Positions 55,388-63,953 of a DNA stretch of 64,000 nt are shown here, piece by piece. The notes beneath the pieces were generated by a model. The model worked only from the letters and a program-made list of their open reading frames with translations. It made no database searches and had not been told where the DNA came from. The position numbers and the translations under genes are program-made. This DNA comes from Mycoplasmatota bacterium (lineage in GTDB: Bacteria > Bacillota_I > Bacilli_A > MAG-NZ), in assembly GCA_018394315.1 (NCBI GenBank), contig CP074575.1, forward strand, positions 1,396,615 through 1,460,614, written 5' to 3'. The stretch's first letter is position 1; each line of letters begins with the position of its first letter.

Positions 55388-55581
55388 AAAAAAACGAAAA
55401 ATATTTTTCGTTTTCTAATGTAATGATAATAGAGAAAGATTCTCTACCCTACAGATATAACCAGAAGGTTAGTGTTTTTTTGATATTAGTTGTCGTATGT
55501 ACTGTAATTTGGTAGTTACAAAAGTATATGATAAAATTGAAATAAGTTAGGAAATGATTATCAAAATAAAGGGTGAATAAG

Positions 55582-56793
55582 ATGAATAAAATATTAACCA
55601 TGTTTTTTCTATTAGTGTTAAGTAGTACTTTAATAGCGTGTGAGAAGGAAACAGTTCCATTGAATGAGGGTGTAAAAAACCCATTAGTAACTGAAGGGAA
55701 TTCTGAGTTTGCTTTTGATATCTTCAGGGAGTTAAATAATGAAGATTATAATGAGAATATTTTTATATCTCCTTTTAGTATTTCGAGTGCACTAGCAATG
55801 ACTTTGAATGGAGCAGCAGGAGATACTAAAGATTCAATGCAAACTACATTGCAACTAAAAGACATAAGTATTGATGATATGAATAATGGGTTTGCATATA
55901 TAAATTACATGTTAACAAATCTTGATGATGATGTTGAAATTAATATCGCAAATTCTCTTTGGGTTAAAGACGAATACACATTGAACAAACAATTTGAATT
56001 TGATGTTAAAAGTAATTTCAATGCGTATGCTACTTTGCTGGATTTTGAGGATGATAAGTCGGTAGATGTAATTAATGAATGGGTAAGTGACAAGACTAAT
56101 GATTTAATAGATGAAATAATTAAAGGAATAGATCCATATGCTGCATTAATCTTAATAAATGCGATATATTTTAATGGTTCTTGGCAAGATGAATTTAATC
56201 CTAGCAAGACTCAATCAAGAGATTTTACTACAATAGACAATAATGTTATACAAGTTGATATGATGAACAGAACCGATGAAATCGGTTTTTATGAGGATAA
56301 TGAAATCACAGCTGTAAAACTACCATATGGTGATGGATCAATTAGTATGTATTGTGTTTTGCCTAATGGAAATGAAGACATAAATTATATAATTTCCGGG
56401 ATGAACGTAGATAAGTGGAATGATTTAAGAAATGATATGAACTACTATTATGAAGTTACTCTTGAATTGCCAAAATTTAAGATGGAATATGGAATCAAGG
56501 CATTAAATGATGCATTAATTAAACTAGGAATGGATATTGCGTTTGATAACAGAGCATATTTTCCTGATTTAATAGAGGGAATGGAAGATAATCTATATAT
56601 AAATGTAGTAAGCCATAAAGCGGTAGTTGACGTTAGTGAAGAGGGGACTGAGGCGGCTGCGGTTACATCTATTACAGTGCCAGGTTCATCTGCTTTAGTA
56701 GAAAGACACACCTTTATTGCAAACAGACCGTTTATGTTTATAATAGGTGATGAAGAAGGAAATATCTTATTCATAGGAAAAAAAGTAACATAA
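55582..56793 (+). CDS. lipoprotein serpin 2
   Basis: 403 residues from the ATG matching serpin 1's start (a GTG three codons earlier is part of the ribosome-binding site AAAGGGTG). Same signal peptide (LIAC), fold and hinge EEGTEAAAVTS. The reactive loop differs: ITVPGSSALVERH instead of VEVEVEKKASR, two residues longer. Most of the rest is identical or conservatively changed. The two copies therefore probably inhibit different proteases. Confidence 0.93.
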   Translation: MNKILTMFFLLVLSSTLIACEKETVPLNEGVKNPLVTEGNSEFAFDIFRELNNEDYNENIFISPFSISSALAMTLNGAAGDTKDSMQTTLQLKDISIDDMNNGFAYINYMLTNLDDDVEINIANSLWVKDEYTLNKQFEFDVKSNFNAYATLLDFEDDKSVDVINEWVSDKTNDLIDEIIKGIDPYAALILINAIYFNGSWQDEFNPSKTQSRDFTTIDNNVIQVDMMNRTDEIGFYEDNEITAVKLPYGDGSISMYCVLPNGNEDINYIISGMNVDKWNDLRNDMNYYYEVTLELPKFKMEYGIKALNDALIKLGMDIAFDNRAYFPDLIEGMEDNLYINVVSHKAVVDVSEEGTEAAAVTSITVPGSSALVERHTFIANRPFMFIIGDEEGNILFIGKKVT

Positions 56794-56845
56794 TTAATAA
56801 AGGGTGTTTTTATGATAGTAGAAGTTAAAATGGAACAGGTATTTT

Positions 56846-56939
56846 GATTCGAACTCTCTAAACACTGATTTTAGCTTATATATTATTAAGATTTCAAGCC
56901 ATTATATCATAAGACATTGAAACTGGCTTTCCACCCTAG
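56846..56939 (-). repeat. tRNA-Ser-like repeat, copy 16
   Basis: Serpin-tail flank GGTATTTTGATTCGAACTC; body with TTATATATTATTAAG; hairpin GAAACTGGCTTTCCACCC. GerAB-like gene follows. Confidence 0.88.
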
Positions 56940-57084
56940 AAAAAAAGTGAAAATATTTTTCGGTAAGCATAATCGCTTACTTTTTACTTTTAGAGGTGAA
57001 TTTATTACTAATAATTGGAAATAATAAAAGTTATGAACTATAGATTTATAATTATACAATATTGATTCAAGCAGGGTATATAAA

Positions 57085-58167
57085 ATGTTAGAAAAAAAAA
57101 GGAAAATATCAGTAAGACAATTAATGATAATTTCTATACTCACTATTTATGCACCTTCAGCTAGGTATCTTCCCACTCAAGTAGCTGGTGATGCAAAGCA
57201 GGCTGGATGGCTTTCCCCATTAATTGCATTTCTTATTTATATGATTGTATTATATGCTAGTAGTAGGTTATTTAATAAATGTAAACATAAATCATACGCT
57301 GAAATTTTAAATATTATTACTTCAAAGTATATAGGAAAGTTACTTCTTGGTTTTTACATAGTATGGGTAACATATTATATAATTTGGTACGTGAGATTTT
57401 ATGGAGAAACATTAGTTACTATGGTTTATGCGAATGTAAACATAAACATTTTTATAATTATAATACTTATTCTTGTTTCAATAATTATTAAATCAGGAAT
57501 AGTTGTAATTGGGAGAATGAGTGAGGTTATTTTCTTAATAGTTACTTTAGCAACTGCTTGTATACTATCTTTACTGATTCCAAACATTAAAATTGATTCC
57601 TTAACACCTATTAGTACCTTAGATACACTTCCAATCTTAAAGGGAAGTTTAAGGACCATTATTAATATTACCTTACCATTTCTATATTTCTTTAATCAAG
57701 ATTGGTCAAGAACAAACGATTTTTTAAAGGAAGGATTTAAGGCGGGCGTGTATATTTTAATACTGCAAACATTAATTGTTATAGCGAGTATTGGTAATCT
57801 AGGTCATGTTCTTACGGCAAGATCTTCATTATCTTTCTGGATTACTGTAAAACAAATTGATTTATTGGGTTTTATGAGTGGATTTGAATCATTGTTGTTA
57901 TCAGTTTGGCTTTTAGCAGACTTCATTCTTATAGCTATCTTGATTTATAGTGCCTTGAATATGTTTAAATCATTTTTTAATCTTAAAGATTTTGAACCCT
58001 TCGTTAATATATATTTAGTAATTATATACCTATTATCATTGATAATAGTTAAAAGTATTTGGGAGTTAAGTGAATTATCTGATGCAATTACGCTCTATAT
58101 ATCTTTTTTCTACGCTACTTCTCCAGTATTAATATTCGTAGTTGGTAAAATCAGAAAGAAAGTTTAA
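57085..58167 (+). CDS. GerAB-type spore germination permease
   Basis: 360 residues with ten or so membrane helices, the size and layout of the B subunit of nutrient germinant receptors (APC superfamily, PF03845 type): ISVRQLMIISILTIYAPSARYLP, then VAGDAKQAGWLSPLIAFLIY and KLLLGFYIVWVTYYIIWYVRF. It would sense a germinant in the spore inner membrane, but no A or C subunit gene is adjacent, so it is an orphan. Cargo between repeats 16 and 17. Confidence 0.88.
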   Translation: MLEKKRKISVRQLMIISILTIYAPSARYLPTQVAGDAKQAGWLSPLIAFLIYMIVLYASSRLFNKCKHKSYAEILNIITSKYIGKLLLGFYIVWVTYYIIWYVRFYGETLVTMVYANVNINIFIIIILILVSIIIKSGIVVIGRMSEVIFLIVTLATACILSLLIPNIKIDSLTPISTLDTLPILKGSLRTIINITLPFLYFFNQDWSRTNDFLKEGFKAGVYILILQTLIVIASIGNLGHVLTARSSLSFWITVKQIDLLGFMSGFESLLLSVWLLADFILIAILIYSALNMFKSFFNLKDFEPFVNIYLVIIYLLSLIIVKSIWELSELSDAITLYISFFYATSPVLIFVVGKIRKKV

Positions 58168-58179
58168 AAACTTTCTTTT
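58157..58179 (+). terminator. terminator of GerAB gene
   Basis: AAGAAAGTTT-AAA-AACTTTCTTTT overlapping the stop. Confidence 0.7.
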
Positions 58180-58394
58180 GTAACTTACATTCGAATAATA
58201 TAGTAAAGTTGGGGGGAGTATTGTATACAACTATAAAGAAATACTCTTGTCTAAGTCTGCTTAAAATTTTCAAACAAAGCTACATAACATCTCTCTTATT
58301 TTTCTAGGGGAACTGATAGTTATGATTATTCTTGTTTGTATTCTAAGAATAATTGATCTTAGTGATTTTGGTGCAGATTTAGTTGGTTGCATAC

Positions 58395-58489
58395 ATATCT
58401 TATTCATAGGAAAAAAAGTAACATAATTAATAAAGGGTGTTATTATGATAGTAGAAGTTAAAATGGAACAGGTATTTTGATTCGAACTC
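58395..58489 (+). pseudogene. 3' tail of a lost serpin cassette
   Basis: 95 bp match 56762-56856 with one mismatch: the last ten codons of serpin 2, its 3' flank and the beginning of the repeat up to ATTCGAACTC. After that the two sequences differ completely (copy 16 body against copy 17 body). Confidence 0.9.
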
Positions 58490-58573
58490 GTCATACATAG
58501 GTTTTAACACTTTCTTTAGTTAATAAATTAATGATAATTATAATACATTATATATACTTTATGTCACTCTAAT
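58479..58573 (-). repeat. tRNA-like repeat, copy 17 (variant body)
   Basis: GATTCGAACTCGTCATACATAGG then TTTTAACAC, same body type as copy 6; ends ATGTCACTC. Confidence 0.65.
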
Positions 58574-58657
58574 AATTTTTTTAAAAAAATTCATACAATA
58601 AATAACTTTTTGTGTGTAAATAATAATGTCAGAAGTAAGAGTTTTATAGAAAAGAAG

Positions 58658-58770
58658 AAGATAGGATATGAACTCCCAATATAAGAAATTTATACTCTCG
58701 TTTAATATTCGATTTTGATTAATTCAAGTGCACTATATCTAATCAAAGAGACACCTATATGTCACTCTTA
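58658..58770 (-). repeat. tRNA-Ser-like remnant (variant body, B)
   Basis: Minus strand: GTGCACTTGAATTAAT (possible anticodon loop with TGA) and GGGAGTTCATATCC T-arm. Right end GAGACAC-CTATAT-GTCACTC hairpin as in 59079. Confidence 0.5.
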
Positions 58771-58787
58771 AAAAATAAACCATATAT

Positions 58788-59014
58788 TTATGATTTACTG
58801 TCATTCTTAAATTTTACTAAATATACAATCCCAACTACTAATGCGGTAATATTAATAACGGTAATAAGATACCAACTTGACCTAGTGAATATCTGAACTT
58901 ATTTCCACTCCATCTAGTCAATCCTTGAAAAATAATTGCTGTGCTTATATACCATGAACTAAACAGTAATGAAGAAATCCCACAAAATGCTACTCCAATT
59001 CCTCTTTTACTAAT
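58788..59014 (-). pseudogene. small two-helix membrane protein, frameshifted
   Basis: AGGAGG at 59023-59028 is followed 8 bp later by ATT and a frame SKRGIGVAFCGISSLLFSSW. After FRYSLGQV the frame turns into LLPLLILPH and stops, while a second frame gives WYLITVINITALVVGIVYLV ending KFKNDSKS. A single indel near 58880 explains both. Confidence 0.45.
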
Positions 59015-59078
59015 AACAGACACCTCCTATTTTGAACTAATTATTTTGAGTGTGTTTCTATGTTTATAAAGTAGTAAA

Positions 59079-59190
59079 GTTAACGGGAGTCGAACTGCCC
59101 AAGTGACAAAAACCTACATCATTTTTTCTATTCAATTTTACTAATACAAACTCATTATATCATTTCAGGGAGACACACGTATGTCACTCA
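59079..59190 (-). repeat. tRNA-like remnant (variant body, C)
   Basis: GGGAGTCGAACTGCCC at the left (T-arm on the minus strand) and GAGACACACGTATGTCACTC at the right. The remaining 59191-59703 has a possible decayed membrane-protein fragment on the minus strand and no supported gene. Confidence 0.5.
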
Positions 59191-59703
59191 AAAGAAATAA
59201 ATCAAGTTTATTTCTTTTTACTTATACCTGAAACTTAACTGGACTCAACAGCAAACACAATACCATCATTAAAATAAGAAATATAAATTTGATTGGTCTT
59301 TCTTTTCTAAATACGAGTCTACAAAGTAAATTCCTAGATGAATAAATAATACCACCGAGATAATAATTGTTGAGTCCAAATTGTTTGACTCAATCTCGTC
59401 TCGCAGATCAAAACATCATTCAGAAACCAGAATCAGTTAACAGTACTTTTTTTAAAAAAGCAAAACAATAAAAGAACTAATGTTTCTTAATATGGTTAAT
59501 CCTGTTAGTCCACCCTTGTATTTTTTTAACATTTATAGACTACCTTATTACGATTATGACAACTGTCAGAATATAAACAACTATATGGTTCTCGACTCCT
59601 GTCATGTATACTTATCAACTTATTTTCAATTTCTAATTAATGCAAGTTATTATAATATAATGGGGTAGACACACCATGAACTGTCTATGGTTAAAAAAAT
59701 ATA

Positions 59704-60330
59704 TTACTTCATTGCGGAATAAAGAAGACCGAATACATATGATGATAAATCATCTATTGTCATATTTGAATGCTTAGAATAATTATCACCAGTAATAGTA
59801 AGTTGATTTAGAAATCCTGTTAGCAGAAATATTAATGAACTAGTAGTTAACCTTACATCCAATTCTTTGGAGATACTACCATCTTGCTGACCTTCTATTA
59901 CTAAGTTCAACAAATCTTCAAAAATTAATTTATCAATTTTCAAAAATTCCATTATTTTTGGATTTTCTGTTTTTTGTCTTACATTTCCTATATCATATAT
60001 AATCCTAAAGTTTGATTCATTTTTTTTATAAAATCTATAATATGCAAAAAAATTTGCTTTTATTTTTTCTAATCCACTATCATACTCGGAGTTTAAATTA
60101 CTGAAATAGCGATACATATTATTATACAATCTTAATGCAACTGTTAAATATAAGTCATTTTTGTCTTCAAAATATTGATACAATGTTCTCTTGGAAAATT
60201 CTGCCTCTTTCGCAATTTCGTTCATTGAAGCATGTTCAAAACCATCTCTTGCAAAAATTTTTTCAGCAGAATTGATTATTTCTGTTTCGCGTTGTAAACG
60301 CTCTCGTTCTTTTCTTGATAAATTATTCAT
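59704..60330 (-). CDS. TetR-family regulator
   Basis: 208 residues. N-terminal HTH IINSAEKIFARDGFEHASMN, EIAKEAEFSKRTLYQYFEDK; C-terminal ligand-binding helices. Divergent from the flavoprotein fusion gene, with several AGTATAC sites in between, so it probably represses that gene and itself. Confidence 0.92.
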   Translation of the reverse strand: MNNLSRKERERLQRETEIINSAEKIFARDGFEHASMNEIAKEAEFSKRTLYQYFEDKNDLYLTVALRLYNNMYRYFSNLNSEYDSGLEKIKANFFAYYRFYKKNESNFRIIYDIGNVRQKTENPKIMEFLKIDKLIFEDLLNLVIEGQQDGSISKELDVRLTTSSLIFLLTGFLNQLTITGDNYSKHSNMTIDDLSSYVFGLLYSAMK

Positions 60331-60362
60331 ATGTAAATAAATCCTTTCTATAAAATATTACT

Positions 60363-60482
60363 TGACAAAAAGTATACGACATTGTACACTGTATATGAAT
60401 CAAGTACACCAGCGGTAAACTAAGTATACAAATAAAACAAGTAATCTATTGTGAGTGTAGTAAGTAACATGAAAGTATACTT
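60363..60482. promoter_or_regulatory. divergent control region with AGTATAC sites
   Basis: TTGACA at 60363-60368 and TACACT at 60386-60391 (17-bp spacer) point right. AGTATAC occurs at 60371, 60423 and 60474 (the last as AAGTATACTT), and GTATAC-GACATT-GTACAC overlaps the promoter. Candidate TetR operators. Confidence 0.5.
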
Positions 60483-60522
60483 AATTATACTACAAGTTGA
60501 TTCGGAGGTAAAGGAGAAAATT

Positions 60523-61815
60523 ATGAAAAGAATTATTAAATTTTTTAAAAGGTTCACTAATCCAAAAATTTTTAGGATTTCAATGCTACTGTTTTTTTTA
60601 GCAATATTTATTATGGATAACCACTGGTTTGGTCAGCAACATTTATCTCAAGTTACTGAAGGCGTTGGAATGATTGATATGAATATAATAAATTCAGTAA
60701 ATGGCATTCATAATCAACTTGGAAATATGGGTAATGAGGGACGGTTAGTATATACAACTCTGTTACAACTTGACTTCCTTATTATTATTACCCTTGGTTT
60801 CTTTCAAATTATTTCTTTGTTAAAAATGGTTGGAAAGAATGGATTATCTAGTCAATGGGAGTACTTAATTTTCTTGCCTATATCAAGGGGTTTGTTTGAT
60901 GGTATTGAAAATGTTTTATTATACATTGCTACGATTATATACCCATCTAAAAACGTATTGCTACTAAAAGTGACAGGACTATTTATCTTTACTAAGTGGA
61001 TTGCTTTTTGGTTAACAATAGTTGTACTTTTGTGTCTAGTTGTAGTAAGCATATATAATTTAATTAAGAAAAGGAGAGAAGAGATTATGAGGACTGATAT
61101 TAAAATTATTGGAGTAACAGCTAGTGCTAGAAAAGAAGGTTTGGGTAGAGAGTTAGTTGACTATGCACTAAATGGCGCAGTGTTATTTGGAGCTGAGGTC
61201 GAAATTATAGACTTATATGAGGCAAAGTTAGAATTTTGTACTGGATGTATGGATTGTTTGGAATTAGGCAAGTGTGGACAAAATGATAAATTCGAGATGA
61301 TAAAGGATAAGTTATATAAAGCGGATGGAATAGTTATATGCGCTCCTACTTATTGCGGTACATATAGTGCAGTTATGAAGAATTTTATTGATAGATTAGG
61401 TCTCTATGAACATCTAACATCATCACTAGGAGAAAAGTACATATTAAGCATTTCTACTGGAGGTGGTCAAAGTATGGCAAAACAAACAGCAATACAAATG
61501 TCTAAGGCACTTGCTGGAGGTCCATTTGCAAGAGGTTACATTTCTGGAGTAATGGGAGGAAGCTACAGACCTGGAGACGAGGTAATCGCTAAGCGTGTAG
61601 ATATTAGACAAAGAAGTTTAAATAAAGCTGAAAAATTAGGCCAACAATTAGTTGAAGATATTAGCAACAATAAAAAGTATTTATTTCAAAATATCTTTAG
61701 TAGGCTATTATCCAAACTCGTTCTTCGTCCAGTGTATATTAAATTTATTATGAAAAACAAAAAAAAGAATACAAAGGCGGTTTATAATAACCTTGTGTCT
61801 AGAAATATATTATAA
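60523..61815 (+). CDS. membrane domain fused to iron-sulfur-flavoprotein-like reductase
   Basis: 430 residues from the ATG after GGAGGTAAAGGAG (a far upstream ATG at 60451 is not used). Residues 1-185: four helices, including a LPISRGLFDGIENVLLY segment of an unknown membrane family. Residues 189-430: NADPH-dependent FMN reductase/flavodoxin-like domain with GVTASARKEGLGRE, the Cys cluster CTGCMDCLELGKC and CAPTYCGTYSAVMKNFIDR. AAAGGAGAGAAGAG and an in-frame ATG at 61087 lie at the junction, so the reductase may also be made separately. Controlled by the divergent TetR gene. Confidence 0.8.
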   Translation: MKRIIKFFKRFTNPKIFRISMLLFFLAIFIMDNHWFGQQHLSQVTEGVGMIDMNIINSVNGIHNQLGNMGNEGRLVYTTLLQLDFLIIITLGFFQIISLLKMVGKNGLSSQWEYLIFLPISRGLFDGIENVLLYIATIIYPSKNVLLLKVTGLFIFTKWIAFWLTIVVLLCLVVVSIYNLIKKRREEIMRTDIKIIGVTASARKEGLGRELVDYALNGAVLFGAEVEIIDLYEAKLEFCTGCMDCLELGKCGQNDKFEMIKDKLYKADGIVICAPTYCGTYSAVMKNFIDRLGLYEHLTSSLGEKYILSISTGGGQSMAKQTAIQMSKALAGGPFARGYISGVMGGSYRPGDEVIAKRVDIRQRSLNKAEKLGQQLVEDISNNKKYLFQNIFSRLLSKLVLRPVYIKFIMKNKKKNTKAVYNNLVSRNIL

Positions 61816-61862
61816 AAATTTTTGCGGTTACAATAATGGTCAAATCAATGAATCTAGACTAC

Positions 61863-61900
61863 AAAAGATTATGAAATTCATACTTTTCATAGTCTTTTTT
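61863..61900 (+). terminator. terminator
   Basis: AAAAGATTATGAA with TTTTCATAGTCTTTTTT. Confidence 0.8.
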
Positions 61901-62125
61901 GTGTACATCTAACAAATGAATTCAAAAATTTCTTTAGACCGCTTCTTTTTAATACCCAGTAGAATAACCAAGATATAATGTGAAATATTACAATTTATAT
62001 TAATAAATAGGTAACTGCTGCAATTACACTTTTCCCTGTGTCAACTCTTTAAGTTTCATCTAATCATCTCGTTAAACAAATTAACTTAGAAAGAATTTTG
62101 TCGAGTTGGTGTTATTTACAATCCT

Positions 62126-62329
62126 ATGAGAAAGTTTAAAAAACTTAACAAGGATGATGTTGAAATAGTTACAATAAGTCCTAAAGTCCTAAAATCTATT
62201 CTTTATTATTTAAGGTATGCAGAACAAACTCTTAAAGTACTAAAAAAAATAGGTAGTCGATTAAAGAGTGAATCATGGTTTTTCGCAACACATGATTTCA
62301 ACTTTTATCACTTACCTATGCTATTTTAA
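62126..62329 (+). CDS. doubtful 67-residue frame
   Basis: Basic protein MRKFKKLNKDDVEIVTISPK without a clear ribosome-binding site or family. It ends at the CCA-bearing repeat and is perhaps a remnant. The region 61901-62125 shows nothing else. Confidence 0.25.
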   Translation: MRKFKKLNKDDVEIVTISPKVLKSILYYLRYAEQTLKVLKKIGSRLKSESWFFATHDFNFYHLPMLF

Positions 62330-62438
62330 TGGCACCCCAGGAGAGATTCGAACTCTCTAAACACTAATTTAAGCTTATATATTATTAAGTTTTCAAGTAA
62401 TTATATCATACGACATGGAAACTGACTTTCCACCTTAG
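62330..62438 (-). repeat. tRNA-Ser-like repeat, copy 18 with full acceptor end
   Basis: The best copy. The minus strand ends GAGAG-TTCGAAT-CTCTC-CTGGGGT-G-CCA, a standard tRNA 3' half, and has ATTACTTGAAAACTTAAT, a possible anticodon loop CTTGAAA (TGA, Ser). Body and hairpin are of the lipoprotein type. Confidence 0.9.
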
Positions 62439-62554
62439 AAAAAAAGGTGAGATTATTTCTCACTTTTGACATTAACTGATTTTAGTACAAATAATACCTT
62501 TTATTGGTACCCTTAAACGTTCTGAGTAGGATAAATACCGATAATACCGTCGTT

Positions 62555-63730
62555 TCAATCACTTATAACTATCAAATTAGGTAAATGTAAATATTCACAA
62601 TGTATTATCAGTTCATTTTCGATAGCATCAGTTAGCGTTATTACCTTATCATCAACTAACAGTACATAATCAGAGAATGAACCTCCTATCATAGTGTAAT
62701 TACCAAAAGTTTCTTCATAATCAAGATCATAACTATTGGAAGCATTATAATACATAGGATTTTGATACATCCCGATATATACACCATTTCCATCAAAGTA
62801 ATTACTTATAATTTCTGGGACAAAGTGTTTTTCGTTCATAAACACTTTCTCTGCTGTAGTCTGACCAGGACCAGTTTCTAGGTAAATACCGAAAGTTATA
62901 TTAACGAGGTTACCAACTTTAAAATCGTTTGATACCCCATCGGCATACTCAGTTTTCTCACTAATAGAAACATATGTTAATCCCGGCTGGAATAAAGATT
63001 GTACTAAAATATCGTGCTCATCAAAATCAACAATTGGTCCAATTATGTTGTTGTTTACACCAACAATTGGTGGATAATATGCTTTTACTGCGGTGGCTGT
63101 CCAAGGATAACTGGATTTATCAAGATCTTTTACTTCAAATTCTAGATGATATCTCCATTGTTCTATCTCAGGGAATTCATCAGAGGTCTCTGTGTCTTCT
63201 AATATTTCAACCCATATATGACCAAAGTTTGATAGTTTATCGGGAATAAGTAATTTATTTCCTATTTTATCTCTAGGCCACCCACCAATCATATTTGCAT
63301 CGGATAACATTTTAGCCTCTTTGGTATAATCTCTTTTTTCACACGCTCCTTTTATGGAACATAATTCCTCTATAGATATCCCTAATTCTTTAATACTCGT
63401 TCTACCATTAATCTTATAATCTGGACCAGATAACATATATGCATTACCATCTTTGAAAGCAAATACTCCTGTATAACAATTACTCCCCCCCTGTCCAGAT
63501 ATTTTCCATTCGTTATTTAATAATACAGGCCATACAATATCTTCAGTACAATTTTCAGAAGAGATAGTGTCCCTTTTCCATATTTCATAATTGTTGATTT
63601 CACCTATATAGATAAGATCTTTCATTGGTATTTTGAATCTATCACTTATGATTGATGCACTAGGATTATTATTACATGAAGAAACTAATACTATTGTTGT
63701 CAAAATAATGAATACTTTAATATACTTCAC
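62555..63730 (-). CDS. lipoprotein of four-member family (member 4)
   Basis: 391 residues from the shared GTG start after AAAGGGTGA. Lipobox SSC. Nearly identical to member 2, including KEAKMLSDAN and the C-terminal third. Sole gene between repeats 18 and 19. Confidence 0.8.
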   Translation of the reverse strand: MKYIKVFIILTTIVLVSSCNNNPSASIISDRFKIPMKDLIYIGEINNYEIWKRDTISSENCTEDIVWPVLLNNEWKISGQGGSNCYTGVFAFKDGNAYMLSGPDYKINGRTSIKELGISIEELCSIKGACEKRDYTKEAKMLSDANMIGGWPRDKIGNKLLIPDKLSNFGHIWVEILEDTETSDEFPEIEQWRYHLEFEVKDLDKSSYPWTATAVKAYYPPIVGVNNNIIGPIVDFDEHDILVQSLFQPGLTYVSISEKTEYADGVSNDFKVGNLVNITFGIYLETGPGQTTAEKVFMNEKHFVPEIISNYFDGNGVYIGMYQNPMYYNASNSYDLDYEETFGNYTMIGGSFSDYVLLVDDKVITLTDAIENELIIHCEYLHLPNLIVISD

Positions 63731-63830
63731 AAAAATCACCCTTTCTCCACACTTGTACTCTAATAATATCATATCAGGCCCAAAAAAAAGAAAAATAGGT
63801 TCGATAGAGTAATATTTTGGATTAGAGAAG

Positions 63831-63926
63831 GATTCGAACTCTCTAAACACTGATTTAAGCTTATATATTATTAAGTTTTCAAAAGCATTATAACATACGA
63901 CATGGAAACTGGCTTTCCACCTTAGA
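63831..63926 (-). repeat. tRNA-Ser-like repeat, copy 19
   Basis: Lipoprotein-type flank GAAGG and serpin-type body plus CGAAAAATATTTTTCG hairpin (to 63953). Confidence 0.9.
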
Positions 63927-63953
63927 AAAAAACGAAAAATATTTTTCGTTTTT

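Noticed and set aside
59480-59668. 62-residue plus-strand frame
   Set aside because: No ribosome-binding site, odd composition, inside a region of decayed sequence.
23787-63926. Repeats as classical attC sites
   Set aside because: No RYYYAAC/GTTRRRY core pair and no clear end-to-end complementarity, and no integrase gene in the window. The integron comparison is only by analogy.
23787-63926. Repeats as a CRISPR array
   Set aside because: Spacing is 1-3 kb with genes in between, not short unique spacers.
23787-63926. Functional tRNA genes on the minus strand
   Set aside because: The 5' acceptor strand is not matched and most copies lack the acceptor 3' strand and CCA.
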